From Aphelocoma coerulescens (Eukaryota; Chordata; Aves; Passeriformes; Corvidae), in the NCBI RefSeq assembly GCF_041296385.1, contig NC_091020.1, forward strand, positions 30,212,001 to 30,276,000: DNA of 64,000 bases, read 5' to 3'. The notes under the pieces are model-generated. The model saw only the letters and a program-made list of their open reading frames with translations. It was not told the DNA's origin and made no database searches. Numbering within the stretch: position 1 is the stretch's first letter; every line of letters starts with the position of its first letter. Both the position numbers and the translations under genes were made by a program. Below, in pieces: positions 14,001 to 26,000 of this stretch.

Positions 14001-17000
14001 ATTAACAAGTCATCAAAGAAATATTTCTACCCAGCATACAATACTAAAACTTCATTTAAAGGAACAGACCAAGTGAGTGACAAATACTGTAATGCACTAC
14101 TTTTATTTTTCATTCTTTTATTTACACTGCTGATGATAGAAAAGGAAATGGCTTATTAAAACAATTAAGCACTGATGGCTTAGATGGATTCATATATAAC
14201 ATGTACTCTTATGAAGAATGCAATAGTTTATCACAATGGAATGTACAAAAAGTACCACACACCCTGCCCATGCTCAAACTACTCTGCTCCCAAATTTAAG
14301 CCCTGAGCTTACTGAATTCTCTTCTACAGCATAGAAGCTGTAAGTAGATGTAAAGCAGAATGATGTAATAGGCCTCTGAAGATTAATAATAAATATTAAA
14401 TAACACATTTCAATGTATTTTTATCACCTATTTGGATGCATCACACATTTATTCATAGCATGTAATTCCTAGACATGACTGACAATTCGCAGCATTACCC
14501 AAGGTGACACCGGAGCTGCTCTCCAAGACCTCAGAATTACTTAGTGAAGAATCCTGTTGTTCCTGGTAATCAAATATATGTTGTTTCCCAGGGAAGATTC
14601 AAAAACCCTGCAGTAGGCAAGTATGAGATAATGCTCCCACAAGAAAAAAAAATCTTCCTCCAAATCTTAATATTGCTCTTGTAACATCATTTATTTCTTT
14701 AAGTTATAACACGCATGCTCAGCCTGATTTTCAGAAGCATTTGCAGAAGCACAACATTTGCATTTTCTACACAAGTTCTGCAGGAATATATTAAGTCACT
14801 CCTCTTGCAGTGAAGTACAAAAAGTCACAGGCCAAATGCGACAAGCACAGAATCTGCTCGGTTCATTAAGATATCTTTGGAACAGATGCTGTTATCAGCC
14901 CCCTTTGTGCAATTTTTGCCTCTTAATTTTTGCACCAGCAACATGCTATTTATTTTAGAATTGAAGAACAGTATTTCAACACAGAAAGAAAACCAGAGAA
15001 TTACTAACATAATATATTGCTTGCATCCTGCTGTCATTCCTGGCTGGACCCAAACCAGTACTTCCTGAGCAGACCAGGGCATTGCAACACTGACTCAACA
15101 TCTTTGGAAACTGGCACTTTACCACCACTTAGGATGCTGACTTGAAGCACAAAAATGTAGACATCAAATCACTGTCTGTGTGTTTTCAGTGTTTCACTTT
15201 GCCACTAATTCTTTCGGTTACCTGTTTCGGCACTCATGTTTCAGAGTTGTGCTGGAGCAGATCCAGAGGAGGCCACAGAGATGATCAGAGGGCTGGAGCA
15301 CCTCTGCTATGGAAACAGGCTGGGAGAGAAGGCTCCAGGGAGACCTTAGAGCACCTTCCAGTACCTAAAAGGGGCCTACAAAAGAGTCAGAGAGGGACAT
15401 TTTACAAGGGCATGTAATGACAGAACAAAGGGTAAGGGCTTTAAAATGAAAAAGGGTAGATTTCCATTAGACATCAGGAAGAAATTCTTTACTGTCACAG
15501 TGGAGATGCACCAGCACAGGCTGTCCAGAGAAACTGTGGCTGCCCCATCCCTGCAAGTGCTCACAGCCAGGCTGGACTGGTCTAGAGGAAGGTGTCCCTG
15601 CCCATGGCAGGGTGTTGGAATAAGATGATCTTTAAGGTCCTTTCTAACCCCCCAAACTATTCTGTGTTTCCAAGATGCATTTTCCAACCCATCTTCAGCT
15701 ATCAGCCTTGAGAAGCTATTTATATCTCTATGTGCAACTCAGAAAATCCTGTGTGACAGGATACACGTTTTTATATTTCAGAGAGCAGTGATTTAATATC
15801 CAGTGCAATATTCATATCCACCCAATGAAACCACTAACTTGGGTGGTGTCCTACCAAGAATTGATCCAAATTAATTAATAAAAATAACCCTTCCAAACCC
15901 ATGACCATGCTGCCTTGTATTCACTGCTGCTCCTGCAAATACCCAGCTAAATAAAATAATTCTACAGTGCACCCTGCCTGGATCTAATGCCAAGACTTCT
16001 CAACAGGCAGTGAAATGATTGCCAAAAGCAAATGAAGTTAGGATATTTGTACTGCCCACCCCATCTGAACTGCAAGGTGTTAAAATATATTTGTCCATGT
16101 GGAAGCTTTCATATTTTGTTGAGTTAGTGTTTCCTTGGTGAAAAAAATGTGCACGTGTCACAATTTTTACAGCTGTGTTCTGAAGAGCAGTAAATGCATA
16201 GATATTCCAGAATATTTAAAAATCCCTTATCTCTAAAGCACCATGATTGGTTGATCTGACAGAAATAAAAGCATCTGTTCTGAGCCAGAGAATGGGAAAA
16301 GGATTGCAAAGAACCTGATTTGCAATCATGAAAATGAAAAAGGATGCCTGGACTGTCCTGGATAGGATCAGGGCATTTGGAACAGTTTTTAAAAGCAGAA
16401 TGACTTAGAATGACTTATTGTGGCTTCTGTAACAAAAAGCCATAATCAACTAATGTTCTACATAGCTCGAGTTCCAACTTTATCTCCATGATTACTAAGG
16501 ATCTCTATCTCTGTAAAACTGCATGCTATGACACAAACACAGCTAAACAGTATGCATTAAATAAACATTTAACTCTTGCCAATTTATACATCAAATTAAA
16601 TGGAGGAATCTGATTTAGAATCCAATTTAAAATAAGTCCTCAAACAAACCAGTATTTAAAATAATCTTTTTCTAAATATGATGCAAACTTCTTGAATAAA
16701 ATTTATTACATTTACTTATGATATTCATATTAACCTGGAATACGGCTTGGGTAATTTCAATAAATGTGTATAGACTAAATTTGAACACATTACCATTTCT
16801 GACTTTAGTCCTAACCTAAGCAATTGAACACCTTGTACATTTTTAAGGTGATCAGAAGCTGAAGGGAAAACACAGAAGGCTCCCATTTTCAGACTTTGAA
16901 AGCTTTTTTTAACAATTCTAAGGGCCCCGATTTGCAGATTCCCAAGCAATTACAGAATTGGTGAAATTATGAGATCAGAAGATATTGTATTAATAATGAA

Positions 17001-20000
17001 ATCATGTCCATTATCACATTAGCTCCAATTGCTGGTTTAGCAGATTTAATTTAAATTATTCCTTCTCTTCATCTAAACAGATGCAAGGGTTTATTTTCTG
17101 TGGTTTCTGGCAATGCCTAATTCGTTTAGCTTTTTCTGTTTTTCAGTAAATGATCAGCCACGTTGTAGAATTGAACAAAATGCAATGAAGGATTAACCTT
17201 TAAGTGTCACAGAATGCAGACTAAAAGCAAAGTCCAGAACATTTATAAAAACTTGGCTGATGCAGAGTGAGTATTTCACTGATTGCATGTTCAGCTGAAT
17301 CTGATTTTCTGATAGATCTGGAGAGCAGGACCAAGCTCATTATTTAATTAGGAAGATCGGTTAATGGCAGCTGGAAGGCTATCAGTATGTTCTGAATATT
17401 TGAGAGTCCCTGCCACATATTCCTACTCAGGACTGGATAAATGAACTTTAGGGAACTACTAGAAAAGCCAGACATGGACCACTACAGTCCCAGATAATCA
17501 GTTTCAAACCAGCAGCTTATAGAAGGGTGACTATATGAACCTCTCATGCACAAGTCACTAAGGTGGTACTCAACAAAAAAATTCAGCAGCCACATAAAAT
17601 CTTCTCTTTCCTATTAAATATTTCAACTATATATAATTCAGCTACACAAGGCATCAGCAAAATTTTCTGCTTCACATATTACGGAACTTGTTCATTTCCC
17701 CAGCGAAGCAGGTGCCAGAGCAGCGGATTCTGGCTAACAGAACGTTCCCTGCAACCCAAGTGCCATAAACAATGGATAACCTGAAGTGGGCTTTGTCTCC
17801 AGGTAGAATTTAACTGGACAAGTAAGAGCAGGAACCTGGGAATCAGGGTATGGGGCTCTGCAGCATAAAGCCCAGAAACGCTGTCACACTACGGAAAGGG
17901 GGACAATTCTGAATGTGCCTCATGTCACCAGTTCAGTGTATGGAAAAGAAACAACTTTTATAAAAGAAGAAATAAGGATTCAAGCCCCATCAGAAACCTT
18001 TTCAGGCACATTCTGCACTGCTTTAGAGCGATGACTACAAAAGCAAAGGCTTGGCCAGAGAAGTTGTACTTTCTGAACCTTCTCAGACCTCACTCCCATG
18101 TGACTGGATCTCCTAGAATTTTTCACAAATCAAACAATAAGCAAAGCAGCATCACCATGATATCACCTCTCTGTAAGAACATGCCTGAACACCAGTGCAT
18201 ACATTATATCCCAATCAACACAAGTTAATTTCTATCTCTATCCTGACAGAGTGGCCACAAACCCAACACAAACTCTTCCCACAATTTTCTGAATCAACAA
18301 CAGGATCAATACTATTCCCCACTTCAGATCATAGTTCCAGTATTTCTAATAAGTGCTTTCACAATAAAGACCCCAATGGGTTCCCAGCACAGCCTTTTCC
18401 AGGCTCTCCCAACCTCAGCTGAGAATGGCTGCAGGACACCACCCTGGCTCAAAAAAGGAAAGCTGCAATAACTCCTTTTGATTTGTATAATGCATATTCA
18501 CTGTTCCAAATGCCAAATCATCCAAGCTCTCAGCTATTTGTAGGCTGATGAACCAGGTGCACAGGGGAAGCTGGGATGCATCAGACCTACTAAAAATGTC
18601 ACTATTGCAGCTGATCTTTGTGGCTTCAATAAATCCACGTTAACTGAATTCACGATGAACACACTGAACACTTCACAAATCAAACACTTGCACATATCTG
18701 ATGGCCATTTTTCTGGAATTTCCAGACATCCAGCATGTGGTAAAGGTGACTGTTGCTATGTGTATATATACTGCTCTGCTCTCGGTCAGGTTGCTGGTAA
18801 TACCAAAACCTTAGCCAAATTCTTTATTTCCTATTCAGGCACTATCTCTGGATTCAAAATTTAGGAAAAGAAAAAAAAGGATGCACTGAATCAGACATGG
18901 GTACAGAGCAGCCATTAGGCAAAAAAAGAATGGAATTAAACCCATTATTTTTCATTCAAAAAATTTTAGAACTTTTTGAGCATCAAAATAACTTTGACAC
19001 AAGCAAACCTTGGTAATGATGTTTGCAGAGCAGGAAAAGAAGGGTTTACCATATTGCTATTAGCTGGCAACTGCTGCACTGATGAAAAAAACCTTATTCA
19101 GCTTTTCCAATTGCTGAGATTTGCCTTTGCACTAAGCACAGAATGTCAGAGCTTCCAAATGAAACACGACAACCTAGAGCATTTTACTGTAAATACAAAG
19201 ATGGCCTTTAAAAATAATTACAGAACAACAAAAAAAGATGGAGAGAAGCAAATACAAAAAAAAAAATCCTCCACTTAAAATATTCTTATGCATAATAAAA
19301 AGATCCCATATTTCATATCAGAAGTAAGAGCCTTCTGTTTCTACTGAAACCAATGGCACCACTGTTATGACCATCAATGGAATTAGAGTTCTTTGTTTTA
19401 AAATGCCAGTAGGCATCCAGCTGGTTTGCTGAAGACTGCAATACACTTCTCCTCCATGAATACAGCCATAGCTAATCTCTGATACAAATCCAAGTTTCCT
19501 GATACTCTTTCATAATATCTGGTCCCCCAAAGATCTAGTATTCATTGTACTGACACCAATTAGAGCACAGTGATTTCCTAAGTAAAAAAAAAAAATCTCC
19601 CAATACTTTGGATAGAATTCTAAAAATAAGACATGCTTTTGCATTACAACTTTGACCTTTTCCATTTATGCTTTTACAGTCTCCTATCATGATGATATTT
19701 TGACTAGAGGAATTACATTTTCACTATACTATCAGTGCTTTCTAAGTTCATTTCAATATTTTACCGTTACTGTTAAGAATATCAAAGAAAAACCCCAGTT
19801 TCATCCCATCACTCACTCTGTGGACAATATTCATTTTCCTGCACCTTACCAGCAAAGGGAGACCAAAAGACACCACCTATTTACTGTGAGCTTAATTTGA
19901 GATGAAAGAAACACGCAAGAACTCGCAATAACCTCCTGAAAATGCCACATGGGTTGTGTTCACTTCTCCTCTATTTGACAGGAGATAGGCTAAACTACTT

Positions 20001-23000
20001 TATCTACATTTGATGTGACCTCACTAATGCTTGGTAAGATGGACTAAAGCAGAGTGATCACACTTCTCTGCACACTGGGTCTGTAATGCCCCAGCAGCTC
20101 CTCACCTACAGCTAAGTCTGCCTATAAGCTGCTTTAAACTCAAACCCTTTCTACATGGTAAGGTCTCAAATCCAGCTCCACCTTGAAGGACCTGAGAGTT
20201 TTCCAGTCTCTGTGAACAGTCAGCTCCCTAATCTCTCCCAGTCCTGATGCAACTCCAACGTGCTCAAAACCAGCTCACACCCCAGAGCTTGGGGTTAGGG
20301 GAACTCACCAGCACTGCTTTGCAGTTATCCCTCTCTTCCCAGGTTCCAGCTCTTCCATAGCCATGCACCACTGCCAGGAGAGACAAAGCTGATCCTGGTT
20401 TACCTGTGGCAAAAGGCAGGCTTGCAAGCTGTGATAAAGGTGGGTTAACAACAGGTTTGGCAGCTCAGAGCAGCAAAAGGCAATGCTCTGTGATCTTCCT
20501 AAAATTTCCACAGATACAGTTCTGTGACAGACACCTTCACTGCACACTAACTAAACTTCTCTTCCTTCAACAAGCTCTTCTTTGAACTTGCTTCCTTCAG
20601 GCTTCCTGGCACTATTTGCCTCTGAGCAAGCACTGTCTTCCTGTATCTCTCATCTCCTCCCTTGCTGCTTCCAGGAACACGTAAGGAACAGAAAACAAAA
20701 CACAAATGTACAGAACTTAGGTTCTGTGAAAAGACACCTTCCTAGAAAAGGCTTCCTGCTGCTTCTCCTTCATCATCATGTCCATCCTCATCTACCTCCT
20801 CAGTACACTTAGCTAACTGCAAGGTTGTCAAGAATGGCACTAATAAGAGTCATGCTCTAATTCCCAGGACCACACTCATAAAACAGAACATCTGTGATGT
20901 TAATCCCTTTCTCTGAGAAAAACACCATTTCCCAGCTCAAACTGGACTGGTTCTTGGTTTTTCTCTTGATTAAGCAGGATCAAAATATTACAATTATAAA
21001 CACCTTGTTTTCTACAAGTTTCTATTTAAGAACCATCTCTAGATGCCATTGTATCCTGAAAATAATGCAATCCTTGATTTACCTTTCAAAGGAATATTAG
21101 TCAAGAACTGAACAAGAATCACTGTTCAGCTTTTCAGACTGTGCATCCAGCACACAGCAGTAAGAATATTTTGGGGAGCATTTGTTTACTTTTAAAGCAA
21201 AAAAAAGGTAATTTAGTTTTCAAGCATTCCTAGATTCAAACAATATCTTGCAATGCATCAAGCTGGATGAATGTAGTGACACCTTTTTCTTAAAACATGA
21301 ATTGGAAAAAAAATTTGAATTTATTTGTCTTCATTTTGACAATCTTCTGGAAGGCTTAACATGATTCACACATTTACAGAGTCTTGACAAGAGAAAACCA
21401 ACCACTCTCATCAATTCACAGAAAAAAAAAAAGGATAAGCAGGGGGCAGGGCAAAAAGAAAAGCCAAACTCAAATAGCCATTTAGTAGTCAGCATGAGGG
21501 ATGCTATATATAAATCCCTGCATATTCTTCAAGGCTGTTAAACCCAATTTTGTTCAAAGATGGAAGAATAAAAGAATGGTAACTGACAAAACTGCAAAAA
21601 TTGGTCACGTTTGACAAGTCATTAGCAAAGTCATCTATGAATCCATAGTCTATGGCTATTGATTTAGCTTCTGAGCAACATTTCACTGCTATATCAAAAG
21701 CCAGTTTTTTATTTCTTTTTATTTGATGGTCTTGAAAACACTAAGTTATCAGGCTTAAAGGATAGCTGAAAGAAAAAATACCTTATGAGAGAAGAATAAA
21801 GTACCTGATTAGTATTTGTAGAGTAGATCACAAAATCATGCAGTCACCAACCAAAATCCATTTCCAGAGGTTTTTATACTAACACCCATCAGGGTTATGC
21901 TCAAGTGCCATGACTGTGCATCCACAGAGACCAGTGACCAGCCAGAAAACCAACTGCAAAGTTACACCGTCACAGTGACAAGCCCCTGGCACAACCTTCA
22001 AAGGAGTTCCTGTGGCTAAAATCATAACAGGAGCGTAGCTGAGTAAGCAAGAGAGCTCCTACAAAAGGTTGATTTTTGAATGCAGCACTTCCATAGTGAC
22101 AATACTGAAAGCTTTTGTAAATGGCATGCCCTGCCATTCTGATTACTGCGAGTGCTCTACTCAGGTATCCATGGAAACTTGAGAAATAGATGTTAAATTT
22201 GTTGGATGTGTTTGGCAGCAGGGAATGGGACTAGCTGCCAGTCAGCCCAGTCTAACCACAGGTATTTTGATCTTTAACCATGGAGAAGGCATCAAAAGCC
22301 CTCAAACAATGATGAAATCCACCAAATGATCACGTTTCCCAAACAATGACAAAAGGAAAAGGCAAGGATGCACTGAAGAACGGTTATTTTAATGCTGTTA
22401 TTTGAGGGAGAAAAATATCCCAATCCCTGTAATGAGGAAAGAGACACCCAAATATTCACTCTTCCAGCCTCCCAGGGAACAGGAAAAAAAGAAAGCATGG
22501 ATACAAATGCACAGAATCTCATAGGGACAGGTGGACATGGAGTACTCAGGACTGTAAAACCCTTTGAGAGAAGCTGCTTCAATCCTAAAGACTGGTCCTG
22601 AACACCACTGAGAACTATGGATGTATTCAGAAATGGATAAACTGAAGCAGTGTTCCCAGATTATTCCCTCTGAGGGAAGGAAGTAGCATAGGGAAAATAA
22701 TTTCTCTCTGCTTCCTTCCCCAAGAAAACTAGTACAGGTTGGGCAGGCTCCTGCAATAGGAACTGATTTCCTTCAGAGAGAGGATGTGCATTAACTCCCT
22801 CAGATGACATGGAATTGCTATTATTGAACTACATCCACATCCACGCTTTTCTGGACTCCAAATGGTAGTGATTACTAGAAATCTATCTCAGTATTCCTCC
22901 GAAACTGCATCTGCAGAGCACAATCTGAGAGCATTGACTGAGACACTACTGACAGAAGAAACAGTTAAAAGGAAAATCCTCTCCAGGTCTCCCATTCCTG

Positions 23001-26000
23001 CAAATTTAGGTGCCTTTAGAACTGATCCATGTGCCCAGAGCCTGCAAATCTCTAACAACAGAGCTCCCGATTTGGGCCAGGGAGCACCCAGTGACTCACG
23101 TGGGAGTGGAGAGCAGTGAGCCGGGGCTGGGGAGCACCAACACAGCTCACAAAACTTTCTCTGATGTCCTTGAGACACTCTCATGCAGTCCTGAGTGAAG
23201 AACAAAGGCTTTCTAGGCTTTCTGGCCTTCATATTCTGAGTAGGTTTGTTTATTTATTTGCTTACTTCTTAGAATCAACCGCATTTTCCTCTTCATTTAC
23301 ATGAAAACGTTTCTCAGATCCCTCTGAGACAGCCTTTGAAGGAATTTCCTGCTTTAATAATGATTACTGACACAGATCACCACTGCCATCCTAATTTTAA
23401 AACACTGCAAAGTCACTCTTTTAATAGCAGTTATGGCAAAATTTTAAACTTGCATTTGTTTATTTTAAATGCATATCACTCTGATTCTCAACAGCATAGC
23501 ACATGGGCCAGAGCTGACACATTTTGAATAATGAGAGCAATGGAATGTTCTTTCAATATCAAAAATGTGCCTGGTCACTGAGAAAAGGCAGATTCGATGT
23601 AATGACCCAGGAGCCAGGACCCGTGTCACGGTGAGGAAGATGAAGCCTGCAGGTCTGTCACAGGCCTTTCTGATCACCAAGGCTCAGCCTTGGCAGCAGC
23701 ATTCCTCAGCACAACATCAACATCAGTGACCTTACAGCTCCAAACAGCTGCACACTCTGCAGTGGAACATCTGTGAAGCAAGTGTACCATTTACAGCCAC
23801 GGCTGATGGACTTCAGAGCTCATCCCTGAAACAGACTCCAAGTCCTCCTGGCACCTCTCTCACCACTGCAGAAACACAAGCCTGATGCAACCTGGAGCTT
23901 CACCCATCCCTGCTGCCAGCCAGCCAGGCTGTTTAATAGAAACATGACAAGTGCCATACAGAAGCTGAGTAATTATGTAAGAACCGAAGTCATCTATGGA
24001 TAGACAACGACTTCGCTAAAGTTGCATATGGAAAATATCAACAACTAGCTCACTCAGGGAAAATAAAAAAAAAAAGGAACAGATGCAAACTCCCCAAAAA
24101 AGTCATGTGGCTTCATACCAAATTAAGGTCATGACTGCTCTCATTCTCCTAATCGAAAGTAGCATTGTTTGCGTGCATTGTTTTTTATTCCTTTTATATC
24201 TTCCATTATCATTTATTGGGAGCCAGTACAGCTTTTTTAAATATCCAAAAAGCCAATTTCCTTCTTCACAATACCTACAGACTAAAACAGCCACAGGGAG
24301 AAGTTTCTAAAACCATAAATGGTGAGTTCTTTGAAGTCAAATACTTGTGAAATCCCATCTGACACATCGTCAAAAGGCAGAACCAATTCAGGTACAGAAA
24401 ACTGACATAATGGGATCTTTTAATATTGGTGTTTTAAAGTAAAAAAGTATATTCTTTAGGTTTTTTTAAGAAAGGGATAGTTGCTTTGTGCATTTATAAA
24501 GAGAATTAGTGAAATCATAGTAGAGGACAGCAAAAAGGAATACATCCCCTAGAACAGCTTAGAAAAATAAGTAACTGGAAATTTTTAAATATTTGACCAG
24601 ATCTGTAACTTTAAAAGGCAAAAAAGAAAAGAAATCCAGACTTAATTGCAACAGCAGATATGATGTCCAGAAGGGGCCTAAAAAATTTCAACAGCATTGC
24701 CACTGAAGTGGGAGAAGTTTGGCATGGCAGGTCACATCAACTCAACCAACAAAGAAGCATTCATCAGAAAAGAGCACAAGATGAGACACCAGTCAAGTCC
24801 CATATAACCCCATCCACCAGTGACACAGTTAGAAAGCAAAACATGTCCTAAACCCTAGCATGTTCATGAAGGGATCAGGTCTTTTATAGCTGAGGCAGCA
24901 TTCTGGTCTTGCTGCACAGAACTGGCCTCCCAGAGGCTGCTTTAACTTGAGCTGACATCCAGGCTGCAGCATCCTCTTCCAGCTCCTGGTGACAGCTGCA
25001 TTTGAGAGAAACCCTGGTCACACCCTGTGGACCAGGATAAATCCCCTTTACACCACAAATGCATCAGCTAGAAATGCCTCTGGACTTGGCAGACCTCTTG
25101 GGGCCTCTCTACAGCTGACTGAAGCTTTGGGGAGACTTTGCAGGTACAGAGCTCTGTTGAACACCAACTGCTGTCCCCATGGGAATGAACTGAACATTCA
25201 GACTGAAAGCTTGCAGGGTGACAGCATCATGAAGGAAAACTTGTCAGCTCAACCAGCATTACCCAATTATGAGCCAATGGTTTTAAAAATGCCAAAAAAC
25301 AGTATAATTAGAAGCTTTACATGCAATAGCTCCTGGGTACGAACAATTTCACTAACCAAGCTGCAGATACCGCAGTGCTGTGCTAAGTGAAGCCATAAAG
25401 ATGATGGGCAGGCACTGCATACAGCACTCAGCTATTTTACATACAGACATTTCTTTTACGCATTGTACTGCGCTGCAAGAAGTGGCTGCAGCTTCAATAC
25501 TGTCAATACAACACACACTAAATCACAGTTTATCCCTGAAGCCTTTTCTTCCTCTGACAGCCTCAGCATTCCAGTGCATGGAAAGAACATAAAGATTTCT
25601 GGCATCACAAATCATTGCTTTACTACCTGGTCTTCTGTCTTCTAACCAAAGCCCTCCCGCACAGATTCTCCTATGTCATAAGTTACTTCATTTCAGTATT
25701 GCATTGCACCAACCTTGCAACTTGGCAGAAAACAAAACGTGATACCCTGTCATCTGAAAGACAAATGAATCTGTCAATCTAGTCTTCCCTTTGTCAGCTG
25801 CTGCATGCTAGAAAATTGTTACAGGTTACTTCAAACAAAACAGACATTAGAGACTTCATTTAGGAAGCACTGAGGGAACATTTAGATGGTGGGGACGGAG
25901 AAGAACCCAGCAGAGCATCTTGAAAATTCAACTAGTTTCTAAGTATTATTTTCTGGTTTGCTTTGGTTTTTTTAAATGGATATTTTATGACTCTTTTATT

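Noticed and set aside
24989..25390. A 133-codon plus-strand open frame inside intron 1
   Set aside because: Composition looks random and I recognise no similarity, so it is treated as chance.
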